DNA from: a bacterium
Lineage (GTDB): Bacteria > UBA4055
Assembly: GCA_029559475.1 (NCBI GenBank)
Contig: JAKQBN010000043.1
Location: 1-63,260 of the forward strand
Reading direction: 5' to 3'
DNA length: 63,260 nt
Below the pieces are notes generated by a model. That model was not told the origin of the DNA and did no database searches. It was given only the letters and a program-made list of their open reading frames with translations. Each line of letters opens with the position of its first letter. Position 1 is the first letter of the stretch. Position numbers and translations under genes: made by a program. Positions 27,881 to 36,279 of this stretch are shown here, in pieces.

Positions 27881-28105
27881 TTATCTTGCCAAATCCAGAA
27901 GTTCAGCACTGAATCCGTCTTCTTTGGATGTATTTCCCTCGAACCATACGCAGATAACGTCTCCATCAGCAAGTCCTTTCTGTTTCCACGCTTCGTCAAT
28001 GAGCGTGAACGGCATTTTCTTTTCTTCTCCGACCACCGTTTTCACAGTCATATCCGGTCCGCCCGATCTAAGCCTGACCACCTGTCCCCTTTTGAATTTC
28101 GCCAT
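27881..28105 (-). CDS. YodC-like small protein (DUF2158)
   Basis: 74 residues. The N-terminal FKRGQVVRLRSGGPDMTVKT and the central VICVWFEGN match the YodC/DUF2158 family of small SH3-like proteins found across bacteria, whose role is unknown. A GGGAG ribosome site lies 6 bases before the ATG. It stands as a separate small gene between panD and dgt, with about 80-115 bp on either side. Confidence 0.85.
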   Translation of the reverse strand: MAKFKRGQVVRLRSGGPDMTVKTVVGEEKKMPFTLIDEAWKQKGLADGDVICVWFEGNTSKEDGFSAELLDLAR

Positions 28106-28184
28106 TTTTTCTCCCGGATTTAATTACCTATAAAACTAATATAACAATTATTCGATTTAATAACAATGATAAAACAATTATTTT

Positions 28185-29327
28185 TTAAAAATCGATAAGC
28201 GGAATAGTTATTTTTTCGAGCTGCCATTTAAAATACCTGTCGGTCATGCTCGCTATAAAATCTCGGACTTTTTCAGCGTCATTTGTTTCTTTCAGGTATG
28301 TTTCGTTCTTTGAATCAAGAAAATGTCCGTAAATGTCCGATCTTCTGTTTTCTTTTTCCAAATCTTCTAAAAATGTTTCGAAAAGTACTTCGAATCCATT
28401 TTCTATCTTTTTCCTTTCAGGCTTAAGTTTCTCGTTAAGATAAATAGATTTATAATTAAATTGCTTTAATTCACGTAAAGCTTGAGCGGTTTTTGGGGAA
28501 AATTCGAGTCTGTCTTTTTTCCAGCTGTTGACTATTATATCTTTTACAAGAGTGTCAATAATTGAGCTGTTATTTTTGCCGAGGATCTTTACTACGTTCT
28601 CAGGAATATCTGACCTCTTTAAAAGTTCCAGCCTGATTGCGTCTTCAATATCCGTACCGATATAGGCTATCGTATCGGACATTCTGATAACGCAGCCTTC
28701 GAGAGTCATGGGAACATCGTCGTCGGCACAATAATTCCTGTTTAGATATTTAAGGACGTTCTCGGGTCTTTTTTTTCTATCGGGTGCAAGATTGTCCTCG
28801 TTGATCTCTCCGTTATGCGATACAATCGCGTCCTTAGTCTGAAGCGTCAGGTTCATACCCCTTCCTTTGTATGAAAGCTTCTCGACAATGTAAAGGCTGT
28901 GTACGTTATGGGCGAAACCACCGATCCCGTACTCTCTGCACAACCTGTCAAGACATTTCTCACCGTCGTGACCGAAAGGAGTATGCCCCAGATCGTGACC
29001 CAGAGCGGCTGCTTCTATCAGATCCTGATTCAGCGAGAGCGCTTTACCTATGGTACGGGCGACCTGAGCCACATACTGAATATGAACGATCCTGTTCGTT
29101 ATCTGCTCGTCTAAAAGAGATGAGAAATATATAACCTGTGTTTTGCCGGCAAGCCTCTTGTAGGCTCCGGAATACATTATTCTGTCCCGGTCAACTGCAA
29201 AAGGCGGACGGATCTCGTCATCATCTCCGCCTTTTCGTACTGCGTCTGAATTCTTACAGGCGAAATCAGATAGAAGGGAATCATATTTCTCTTCAACAGA
29301 CCTTCGTATCTCCCTGTAATCTTTCAT
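28185..29327 (-). CDS. dgt: dGTP triphosphohydrolase (HD-domain)
   Basis: Cleaves dGTP, or dNTPs more generally, to the nucleoside and tripolyphosphate, affecting dNTP pools. The 380-residue product has the HD metal site His82, His111-Asp112 (LGHDLGHTPFGHDGE) and a conserved Asp further on (IRMSDTIAYIGTDIEDA). The N-terminal RDRIMYSGAYKRLAGKTQV is the family signature. The Lxxx-TH of enteric Dgt appears as RIVHIQYVAQVAR. Its start overlaps the end of the pseudopilin gene by four bases, so translation is coupled. Confidence 0.93.
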   Translation of the reverse strand: MKDYREIRRSVEEKYDSLLSDFACKNSDAVRKGGDDDEIRPPFAVDRDRIMYSGAYKRLAGKTQVIYFSSLLDEQITNRIVHIQYVAQVARTIGKALSLNQDLIEAAALGHDLGHTPFGHDGEKCLDRLCREYGIGGFAHNVHSLYIVEKLSYKGRGMNLTLQTKDAIVSHNGEINEDNLAPDRKKRPENVLKYLNRNYCADDDVPMTLEGCVIRMSDTIAYIGTDIEDAIRLELLKRSDIPENVVKILGKNNSSIIDTLVKDIIVNSWKKDRLEFSPKTAQALRELKQFNYKSIYLNEKLKPERKKIENGFEVLFETFLEDLEKENRRSDIYGHFLDSKNETYLKETNDAEKVRDFIASMTDRYFKWQLEKITIPLIDF

Positions 29328-29749
29328 TGTATTTCTATTCCGCCTTCTGTTACTCTTAATTTGCGTGTTTTGAAATGATAATCCACTTCGATATTATATT
29401 TGTGATGCCCTATCTCTTCTCTTGCGATCACGTGCGGATAACCGTCGCGTTTGAACACTCTCATTATGAATTCTCCGGACCAGTTCCTTGTCACGAGACC
29501 TGCTGCTTCGAGTTCTTCAGGAGTAGTAAGGTTCTCGTTCTCCGGATCGTCCGTCAGCCAATAGCCGTTAATATCATAATGAGCCTGAATAAGCTGTACG
29601 TTTACCATAACCGCGCTTTTTAATGATGATATTACCGCCCGTTTAATGTAAATACTGTATGACAGATACGCTACCGCTGAGAGAACCGCCACGACCGTTA
29701 CAACCGTGATCAGTTCTACCAGCGAAAATCCTTTTGAAGATCCTGTCAT
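29324..29749 (-). CDS. Type IV pilin-like protein (prepilin N-terminus)
   Basis: 141 residues. A short leader ends in a glycine-type context followed by the class III signal GFSLVELITVVTVVAVLSA, including the conserved Glu5 of mature pilins; a prepilin peptidase would cleave before Phe. The C-terminal domain (about 45-141) has a compact pseudopilin-like beta region, no cysteine pair, and no family I can name. No pilus motor, platform or secretin gene is nearby. It lies between an M3 peptidase gene (10 bp upstream) and dgt (4-base overlap), so it is part of a three-gene operon. Confidence 0.85.
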   Translation of the reverse strand: MTGSSKGFSLVELITVVTVVAVLSAVAYLSYSIYIKRAVISSLKSAVMVNVQLIQAHYDINGYWLTDDPENENLTTPEELEAAGLVTRNWSGEFIMRVFKRDGYPHVIAREEIGHHKYNIEVDYHFKTRKLRVTEGGIEIQ

Positions 29750-29759
29750 CGCGGATTCT

Positions 29760-31808
29760 TTATTTAACCTTTATCCCGAGCCTTTTGAGCAGCGGTTTTT
29801 CGCTTACAGCCCTTCCTCTGAATTTTTTGAAAAGAACATTCATGTCATCGCTGTCGCCTTTTTCAAGTATGTTCTCCATGAATTTTCTGCCCGTCTCCCT
29901 GTCGAGTATCGACTTCTTTTCCTCAAAAGCGGAAAAAGCGTCGGCATCAAGAATATTCGCCCACATATAGCTGTAATATCCTGCGGCATACCCTCCGGCA
30001 AATATATGCGAAAAAGCCGCTTCCATGTATGAATCTTCGACAAAAGGCATTTCATTATACTTAATGTACATCTTTTTATAGACATCATGCGCGGAAGGCA
30101 TCTTTTTCGCAATGCTTTCATTATGATGCAGGCTCATGTCGAACATCCCGAAAGTGACCTGTCTTCTGGTATTTATCGCCTCCATGAAATTGTTGGATTT
30201 GATCAGCCTGTTCATTAAAGGTGCGGGCATTGTTTTGCCTGTTTTGTAGTGTTTGGTAATTATCTTTAAGCCTTCTTTGTGTGTCGCAAAGTTTTCGTGG
30301 AATGACGACGGAAGTTCGACGACGTCCCATCTTACGTGAGCGCCTGAAGTTGATGAAAGTTCGGTCATGCTTAATGCTCCGTGAAGAGCGTGTCCGCATT
30401 CGTGGAATAGAGTCGTCACCTCATCATACCTTAAAAGCGAAGGTTTCTTGCCTACCGGTGGAGTAAAGTTGCAGTGAACTCCCACCTGCGGGATCGTCTC
30501 TTTTCCTTTAAGCCTTTTACCTGAAACATACTGATTCATCCACGCTCCGGGTCTTTTCATACCTGTTCTCGGATAAAGGTCGACGAACAGATAAGCTCTC
30601 AGGTTTTTCTTATCATCGAATATCTTGTAAACGGTTACGTCTTTGTGCCATACAGGTATACCTTTGACCTTCTCGTATTTAAGGCCGTAGATCTTGCCCG
30701 TTATGTCAAAAAATCCCTGCAGTGTTTTGCCTGATTCAAAATATTCGCTCACTTCAGTTTCATTGAAAGAATATCTCTCTTCCTTCAGTTTATTAGACCA
30801 GTACGACATTTCCCATGGCATCATAACATCAGATTTGATCTTTTTAGTTTTATTTCTCAGTTCGATTATCTCTTTATACTCTTTTTTCGATATCGTTTCG
30901 AGCTTTGTCGCTATATTATCCAGAAACTTCATTACGACTTCAGGTGACTCGGCCATTTTTGTTTCAAGCGAATAGTCGGCGTATGTTTTAAATCCCAGAA
31001 GGTTCGATTTTTCCTTTCTCAGCTTAAGTATTTTTTCTATCAGAGGACGGTTATCCAGTTCCCCTTCTGTCCCTCTTTTAAAATAAGCCCTCCAGAGTTT
31101 CTCTTTAAGTTTGTCGTTTTCCGAATATTTCATAAAGGGAAGGTATGACGGCATATCGAGATTGAACACCCAGACATCTTTACCTTTTTTGTCAAGTTTG
31201 AGCTGTTTTGCCTTTTCTTTAGCTCCGGTAATCAAATCTTCAGGAAGCCCTTTAAGGTCTTTTTTAGCTGTTATTACAAGATTGAATACCGACTTGGTCA
31301 CATTGTCGGAATATCTTAACGACAGCTGAGTGAGCTCCAAATTGATCTTTTTTAATTTTTCTTTGTCCCTGTTGTTAAGATCGGCACCGGCGAGAATAAA
31401 CCCTTTCATTACATCATCGAGATGTCTTTTTCTCTCGCCTTTAAGCTTTTTTGCGTTATCGGTTTTACTGTAATCCTTGTACATTTTGTAGTTATCAGGA
31501 TCCATGGACATTTCGTTGCTGAACTGCGTGAGAAGCTGCATTGACTTCTGGTACTCGCTTATGACCTCATCCGTTGCCATCAGAGAATACAGCTGGCTCA
31601 TCGGCATGATAACACGGCTGATATCTTCGGAGATCTCCATTGAAGGTATCATAGTATTATCAAATGTTCTTTCAGCCTTCAGCGCGATAAGTTTCTTTGT
31701 CCTGTCCTTAGCTTCCTTGATGATAGTTTCTGTAGCCGGAACGAAATGCTTTGCTTCGATCTTGTCGTACTGCGCAAAATACTCTTTACTAAGCAGCGGA
31801 TTTTTCAT
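29760..31808 (-). CDS. M3 family zinc metallopeptidase (oligopeptidase A / Dcp type)
   Basis: Cytosolic zinc peptidase that degrades short peptides. From the chosen ATG the product has 682 residues, the usual M3A length. The zinc motif HECGH is near residue 470 (FHECGHALHG), followed by the downstream Glu, and the C-terminal FSHIFAGGYAAGYYSYMWA segment is typical of OpdA/Dcp. The frame is open for nine more codons, but the ATG at 31808 has a GGGAG ribosome site. No signal peptide is seen. It is the first gene of the M3-pilin-dgt operon, behind a promoter near 31864-31891. Confidence 0.93.
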   Translation of the reverse strand: MKNPLLSKEYFAQYDKIEAKHFVPATETIIKEAKDRTKKLIALKAERTFDNTMIPSMEISEDISRVIMPMSQLYSLMATDEVISEYQKSMQLLTQFSNEMSMDPDNYKMYKDYSKTDNAKKLKGERKRHLDDVMKGFILAGADLNNRDKEKLKKINLELTQLSLRYSDNVTKSVFNLVITAKKDLKGLPEDLITGAKEKAKQLKLDKKGKDVWVFNLDMPSYLPFMKYSENDKLKEKLWRAYFKRGTEGELDNRPLIEKILKLRKEKSNLLGFKTYADYSLETKMAESPEVVMKFLDNIATKLETISKKEYKEIIELRNKTKKIKSDVMMPWEMSYWSNKLKEERYSFNETEVSEYFESGKTLQGFFDITGKIYGLKYEKVKGIPVWHKDVTVYKIFDDKKNLRAYLFVDLYPRTGMKRPGAWMNQYVSGKRLKGKETIPQVGVHCNFTPPVGKKPSLLRYDEVTTLFHECGHALHGALSMTELSSTSGAHVRWDVVELPSSFHENFATHKEGLKIITKHYKTGKTMPAPLMNRLIKSNNFMEAINTRRQVTFGMFDMSLHHNESIAKKMPSAHDVYKKMYIKYNEMPFVEDSYMEAAFSHIFAGGYAAGYYSYMWANILDADAFSAFEEKKSILDRETGRKFMENILEKGDSDDMNVLFKKFRGRAVSEKPLLKRLGIKVK

Positions 31809-31863
31809 TTTGTTTCTCCCTATATTAATTTTCAATTATACAGATAACTCAAGTCAAGTAAGA

Positions 31864-31891
31864 AATATAAGCAAATTGAAAAATTTTACAA
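31864..31891 (-). promoter_or_regulatory. Candidate promoter of the M3 peptidase operon
   Basis: On the leftward strand TTGTAA, 16 bp, then TATATT, about 55 bases before the start codon and divergent from the ffh promoter. Confidence 0.45.
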
Positions 31892-31927
31892 GAATAAAAA
31901 ATCTGTTGTTTTCAGGTTTTAATTTTC

Positions 31928-31956
31928 TTGCAATTTGCAGCATTTTTTGTTATATT
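31928..31956 (+). promoter_or_regulatory. Sigma-70 promoter of the ffh-rpsP-rimM-trmD-rplS operon
   Basis: TTGCAA, exactly 17 bp, then TATATT, placed about 50 bases before the ffh ATG. Confidence 0.65.
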
Positions 31957-32006
31957 CGCATTTCCTTAGAAATAAGGATTATTATTATATATAACGCGTG
32001 AGACTT

Positions 32007-33353
32007 ATGTTCGACGAACTGAGCGGAAAGCTCGAGTCCATATTCAAGACACTAAAAGGTCAGCACAGGATATCCGAAGAGAATATCAGGGCTGCATTGC
32101 GTGAAGTCCGCGTTGCTCTTCTTGAAGCTGATGTAAACTATAATGTCGTCAAAGAATTTATCAATAAGGTCAGGGACAGAGCTTTAGGCGAAAAGGTTTA
32201 CGAGAAGATCACTCCCGGTCAACAGATCATAAAATATATTCACGAAGAACTGGTAAAAGTTCTCGGCGGTGATACAAGCGAAGTTGAATTCGCTAAATCC
32301 GGTCCTACCGTAATAATGATGTGCGGACTTCAGGGTTCGGGAAAAACCACTCATACGGCAAAGCTTGCCAGCTATTTCAGGAAAAGGAATAAAAAACATC
32401 CGCTTATGGTAGCTGCCGATGTTTACAGACCTGCTGCTATAGATCAGCTGATCACGCTTGGAAGACAGTTGAGTATACCCGTCTATTCGGAAGACAGCAA
32501 AAACGTGCCTGAAATTTGTAAACACGCTCTTGATTTTGCCGAACAGAACAAACACGACCTTATAATACTCGATACTGCAGGCAGGCTTCACATTGATGAA
32601 GAAATGATGAAAGAGCTTATTCTGGTGAAAGAAGCCCTTTCTCCGAATGAGATCCTTTTTGTGGCTGACAGCATGATAGGTCAGGATGCGGTCACTACAG
32701 CAGCAGAATTTAACTCAAAGCTGAATTTCAGCGGTGTCATCCTGACTAAAATGGATGGAGATTCTAGAGGCGGCGCGGCTTTATCTATTCGCGAAGTTAC
32801 AGGCAAACCGATCAAGTTCGTTGGGACAGGTGAAAAGCTCGATGAGATAGAGATGTTCCATCCTGACAGGCTCGCTCAGAGGATTCTGGGTATGGGCGAC
32901 ATCCTGTCTCTTGTAGAAAAGGCTCAGGACAATATCGATCAGGATGAGGCGGAAAGACTAGCTAAAAAACTTCAGAAAGAAGATTTTACATACGAAGATT
33001 TTCTCGCACAGATAAAGCAGATCAAGAAAATGGGTTCTATAAAATCGATGCTTAAAATGATGCCTGGTATCGGAAATAAGCTTGATTCGATGGACATCGA
33101 TGAAAAAGCATTCACAAAAATTGAGGCGATTATTCATTCGATGACAAAAAAGGAAAGGAATAAACCGTCTCTGCTTAACGGATCGAGAAAATTAAGGATT
33201 GCGAAGGGTTCAGGCAGAAGTGTTCAGGAAATAAATCAGCTCATAAAGCAGTTCGAGCAGATGAATATGATGATGAGACAGATCAGAAAAATAGGTTTCG
33301 ATAAATTAGCGAAAGGCATGTTCGGGGCTCCGAGTCCCAAACGGCCGTATTAA
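32007..33353 (+). CDS. ffh: Signal recognition particle protein Ffh
   Basis: SRP54-type GTPase that binds signal sequences on nascent membrane proteins together with SRP RNA and delivers them to FtsY. The 448-residue product has the helical N domain (MFDELSGKLESIFKTLKG), the G domain with P-loop GLQGSGKTTHTAKLA near residue 108, DTAGR and TKMDGD, and a methionine-rich M domain with the RNA-binding SGRSVQEIN segment. A GTG at 31998 could add three residues, but the ATG gives the family N-terminus. It leads the classical operon with rpsP, rimM, trmD and rplS. No SRP RNA gene was recognised nearby. Confidence 0.97.
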   Translation: MFDELSGKLESIFKTLKGQHRISEENIRAALREVRVALLEADVNYNVVKEFINKVRDRALGEKVYEKITPGQQIIKYIHEELVKVLGGDTSEVEFAKSGPTVIMMCGLQGSGKTTHTAKLASYFRKRNKKHPLMVAADVYRPAAIDQLITLGRQLSIPVYSEDSKNVPEICKHALDFAEQNKHDLIILDTAGRLHIDEEMMKELILVKEALSPNEILFVADSMIGQDAVTTAAEFNSKLNFSGVILTKMDGDSRGGAALSIREVTGKPIKFVGTGEKLDEIEMFHPDRLAQRILGMGDILSLVEKAQDNIDQDEAERLAKKLQKEDFTYEDFLAQIKQIKKMGSIKSMLKMMPGIGNKLDSMDIDEKAFTKIEAIIHSMTKKERNKPSLLNGSRKLRIAKGSGRSVQEINQLIKQFEQMNMMMRQIRKIGFDKLAKGMFGAPSPKRPY

Positions 33354-33425
33354 TTGTGTAATGAGCGCTTCGGACTGGTTCCCGATCGTTCATTAAATTA
33401 CATAAAACAAATAACCGGAGGAAAA

Positions 33426-34001
33426 ATGGTTAAACTGAGAATGACCAGGCTGGGAAAGAAAAAAAGACCTTTCTACAGGATCATCGCAATTGACTCCAGA
33501 AAAAGAAGGGATGGAGATTTCATCGAAAGATTGGGATTTTTTGATCCTTTGGCATCTGGAAAGGCTGTAAGACTTGAGATCGACGCTGAAAAAGCTATAA
33601 AATGGCTTCTTGACGGCGCACAGGTATCGCCGACAGTAAAGAATATCTTCAGCGACGAAGGCATCATGCTTAGATATGACATGATCAGAAGACTGAAAAA
33701 GGAAAAAGTCGAATCCACAGGTAAAGACGGCAAGAAAGTCATAAAATACATCGCCGTAAAAGATGAAAACGGAAATTGTGTCAGAAAATATACTGACGAA
33801 CAGGTTGAAGAAGCCTACAAGAACTTTCTGGCTCTGAGAGAGAAAAAGAAAAACAAAAAACCTGTAGAGAAAAAAGTTCTTTCCAAAAAAGCCAAAGCGA
33901 AAATAGAAGCTGAAAAGAAAGCTGCCGCTGACGCTGCGGAAGCTGCAAAGAAAGCCGCTGAAGCTCCTGCTGCTCAGGTTCCCGAAACACCGGCTTCATA
34001 A
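33426..34001 (+). CDS. rpsP: 30S ribosomal protein S16 with long basic C-terminal tail
   Basis: Small-subunit assembly protein. The ATG at 33426 follows a GGAGG site and starts the canonical VKLRMTRLGKKKRPFYRIIA. The core ends near residue 80; the remaining 110 residues first continue as a charged segment and then become an Ala/Lys/Glu-rich low-complexity tail ending in AAQVPETPAS. Typical S16 has 80-90 residues; extended versions are known in Bacteroidota and relatives, so the tail is a lineage trait rather than a fusion to a known domain. The KH-domain gene often found next in this operon is absent; rimM follows after 8 bp. Confidence 0.95.
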   Translation: MVKLRMTRLGKKKRPFYRIIAIDSRKRRDGDFIERLGFFDPLASGKAVRLEIDAEKAIKWLLDGAQVSPTVKNIFSDEGIMLRYDMIRRLKKEKVESTGKDGKKVIKYIAVKDENGNCVRKYTDEQVEEAYKNFLALREKKKNKKPVEKKVLSKKAKAKIEAEKKAAADAAEAAKKAAEAPAAQVPETPAS

Positions 34002-34009
34002 GGCTATTA

Positions 34010-34537
34010 ATGATCAACCCTGACGACTATATATTTGTCGGAAAGATCGGCAGAACTATAGGAAGAGACGGCTCATTGACAATAGTTTCATATACATCGT
34101 TTCCGCAGAGGTTCAAAAAGATGAAGACTTTCTTTTTGACTAAAGAAAAGAAAACTCCTTTTGAACTGATTGCCGGAAAAGTGGAAGTAACCGAAAGCAG
34201 GATCACTGTCAGCTTCAAAGACTTTGATACCGAAGAGAAGGCGAAAACACTTATCGGCTACAGGATCACTGTCCATAAAAAGGACAGAGTGATCCCTCCC
34301 AAAGGAACTTATTTCATTGAAGACCTTCTCAGCTGCGAGGTTTTCGACTTGAAGGGAGAACTTATCGGAAAAATGAAGGATGTTATGGAGCAGTCCTCCA
34401 ACGACATTTACGTAGTCGATCATAAAGGGCTTGAAGTCCTTATACCTGCAGTATCGCAGTTCATAAAGGACATTGACATAGAGAACAAACGGATAAAAGT
34501 GTCATTAATTGACGGAATGCTGCCGGATGAAGATTGA
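34010..34537 (+). CDS. rimM: 16S rRNA processing/maturation factor RimM
   Basis: Assembly factor that binds S19 and the 30S head during maturation. The 175-residue product has the N-terminal beta-barrel beginning FVGKIGRTIGRDGSLTI and the C-terminal PRC-barrel with LIPAVSQFIKDID near residue 143. It lies in its usual place between rpsP and trmD and overlaps the trmD start by 11 bases, which implies translational coupling. Confidence 0.95.
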   Translation: MINPDDYIFVGKIGRTIGRDGSLTIVSYTSFPQRFKKMKTFFLTKEKKTPFELIAGKVEVTESRITVSFKDFDTEEKAKTLIGYRITVHKKDRVIPPKGTYFIEDLLSCEVFDLKGELIGKMKDVMEQSSNDIYVVDHKGLEVLIPAVSQFIKDIDIENKRIKVSLIDGMLPDED

Positions 34538-35210
34538 CATCATTACCTGCCTTCCGGAACTTCTTTCGAGCTACATTGACGGCTCGATGCTGAAGATCGG
34601 AAGGGATAAAGGTCTTTTAGATATCCGTGTCCACTGTCTTCGCGACTGGGCGACGGATAAACGCAGGACCACCGACGATTCTCCTTACGGAGGAGGACCG
34701 GGGATGATAATGATGATCGGACCTATCGTAAGAGCGTTAAAGGATCTTCGAACAGATGATACTGTTGTGATTTATCCCGCGCCTGAAGGAAAGATCTACG
34801 ATCAGCAAACAGCGAGAGAGCTTTCAAAAATGAAGCATCTGATATTCATTTGCGGGCATTATAAAGGTATTGACGCGAGGATCAATCATTTCGTCGACAG
34901 AACGATATCCTTAGGCGATTATATCCTCACGGGAGGAGAATTGCCAGCCGCGATAATATCGGATTCCGTTTGCAGACTGATACCGGGCGTAATGTCGGAC
35001 ATCGGGTCGGCAGATACTGATTCTTTCGAGAACGGTCTGCTTGACTGCGATTATTTCACAAAACCTGCTGTGTTCGAAGGTTTAAACGTGCCTGAAATTC
35101 TCTGCGGGGGAAATCATAAGGCAATAGATAAGTGGCGCATGAACAACTCTATTGAGAAGACTAAAGTGAAAAGACCGGATCTCTATGAAAAATATAATAA
35201 AATTAAATAA
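34527..35210 (+). CDS. trmD: tRNA (guanine37-N1)-methyltransferase
   Basis: SPOUT methyltransferase that makes m1G37, needed for reading-frame maintenance. From the ATG at 34527 the product has 227 residues with the N-terminal MKIDIITCLPELL, YGGGPGMIMM, the knot segment IFICGHYKGIDARI and the ISLGDYILTGGELPA signature. A TTG six codons upstream also opens the frame, but the ATG gives the family N-terminus. rplS follows after 13 bp. Confidence 0.97.
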   Translation: MKIDIITCLPELLSSYIDGSMLKIGRDKGLLDIRVHCLRDWATDKRRTTDDSPYGGGPGMIMMIGPIVRALKDLRTDDTVVIYPAPEGKIYDQQTARELSKMKHLIFICGHYKGIDARINHFVDRTISLGDYILTGGELPAAIISDSVCRLIPGVMSDIGSADTDSFENGLLDCDYFTKPAVFEGLNVPEILCGGNHKAIDKWRMNNSIEKTKVKRPDLYEKYNKIK

Positions 35211-35223
35211 ACGAGGTTAAAAA

Positions 35224-35574
35224 ATGGATGTAAATACTCTGAACCGTGAGCAGATCAAAGCCGACAGGCCTGATTTTCACGCCGGAGATACTCTGGATGT
35301 TTATCTGAAGATCGTCGAGGGAAACAAGGAAAGGATCCAGGTTTTTTCGGGTGTGGTCATTCAGGTTAAAGGAACGGGCGTGGGAAAATCCTTTACCGTT
35401 AGAAAGATCTCCAACGGGATCGGCGTAGAAAAGATCTTTCCTCTTAATTCCCCTTTCATCGACAAGATAGTAAGAGTCAAGGAAGGTAAAGTAAGACAGG
35501 CTAGAATTTACTACTTCAGAGAAAGAAGAGGTAAATCAGCAAGGATAGCCGAAGCCAAAAAAGGCAAAGCGTAG
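35224..35574 (+). CDS. rplS: 50S ribosomal protein L19
   Basis: 116-residue large-subunit protein at the subunit interface. [42 protein letters not shown] and [18 protein letters not shown] are the conserved segments. It is the last gene of the ffh operon and is followed by a long hairpin. Confidence 0.98.
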   Translation: MDVNTLNREQIKADRPDFHAGDTLDVYLKIVEGNKERIQVFSGVVIQVKGTGVGKSFTVRKISNGIGVEKIFPLNSPFIDKIVRVKEGKVRQARIYYFRERRGKSARIAEAKKGKA

Positions 35575-35581
35575 ATATGAG

Positions 35582-35610
35582 AAGAGGCTGCATCGTGCAG
35601 CCTCTTTCAT
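35582..35610 (+). terminator. Hairpin at the end of the ffh-rplS operon
   Basis: Perfect ten-base stem AAGAGGCTGC / GCAGCCTCTT with a five-base loop, 8 bases after the rplS stop. The following T-run is short (TTTCATTT). The next 134 bases to the smpB stop hold no gene, tRNA or tmRNA that I can recognise. Confidence 0.65.
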
Positions 35611-35744
35611 TTATCAGAGATCCTTCTTCAGCTACAAGCGAACCCGTTACCATCATTACCCGCCAGTACGACGATTCTGTATAGAAGCGATCGAATTAAT
35701 GTAGAGGGTTAGCTTTTCGATGAATTCAGGAGCAATTAATCATA

Positions 35745-36218
35745 TCACTTATTAAATGACTTGACGGCTCTGTCCATTTCACGTTTTACTTCGCGCTCCT
35801 TTATAGCTTCGCGTTTTTCAAATTCACGCTTTCCTTTACACAGGCCTATCTCGACTTTAACAAGATGCATTTTCCTATATACTTTGAGAGGAATTAAAGT
35901 TAACCCTGTATTCTGAAGTTTTACGGCGAGTCTTTTAAGCTCTTTTTTATGAAGAAGAAGCTTTCTCTTTCTTGTTGTTTCATGATTGAAAATGTTCGCC
36001 TCAATGAATTCAGCTATATGCATGCCCACTACCCAGAGCTCGTTATCGAAAAAACGGGCATAGCTTTCTTTTAACGACACCTTCCCGGCTTTTACAGATT
36101 TCACTTCGCTTCCGACCAGAACTATCCCGCATTCGAACTTCTCAAGTATCTCATAATCGTGGTATGCTTTTTTGTTCTGCGCCAGAACCAGATTATTATT
36201 TTTTTTATCTTCAGCCAT
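35745..36218 (-). CDS. smpB: SsrA-binding protein SmpB
   Basis: Binds tmRNA and carries it to stalled ribosomes for trans-translation. From the chosen start the product has 157 residues, with NKKAYHDYEILEKFECGIVL, GSEVKSVKAGKVSLKESYAR and the basic C-terminal tail that mimics the codon-anticodon helix. The start is unusual: neither the ATG at 36218 nor the in-frame ATG at 36227 has a ribosome site, and a terminator hairpin ends only 5-14 bases upstream. No tmRNA gene is found beside it, although smpB and ssrA are neighbours in many genomes. Confidence 0.96.
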   Translation of the reverse strand: MAEDKKNNNLVLAQNKKAYHDYEILEKFECGIVLVGSEVKSVKAGKVSLKESYARFFDNELWVVGMHIAEFIEANIFNHETTRKRKLLLHKKELKRLAVKLQNTGLTLIPLKVYRKMHLVKVEIGLCKGKREFEKREAIKEREVKREMDRAVKSFNK

Positions 36219-36227
36219 AATTTTCAT

Positions 36228-36256
36228 TAATAAAAAGACGCGATCACGCGTCTTTT
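36228..36256 (-). terminator. Terminator of the lipoprotein gene, abutting smpB
   Basis: Perfect ten-base stem AAAAGACGCG / CGCGTCTTTT with a four-base loop, followed on the leftward strand by a T-run that ends at the smpB start codon. Confidence 0.8.
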
Positions 36257-36279
36257 ATACCTGTTATGTAGAATTTGTC

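Noticed and set aside
35607-35744. Possible tmRNA (ssrA) beside smpB
   Set aside because: The gap has only about 138 bases, with no tRNA-Ala-like ends and no tag-peptide reading frame.
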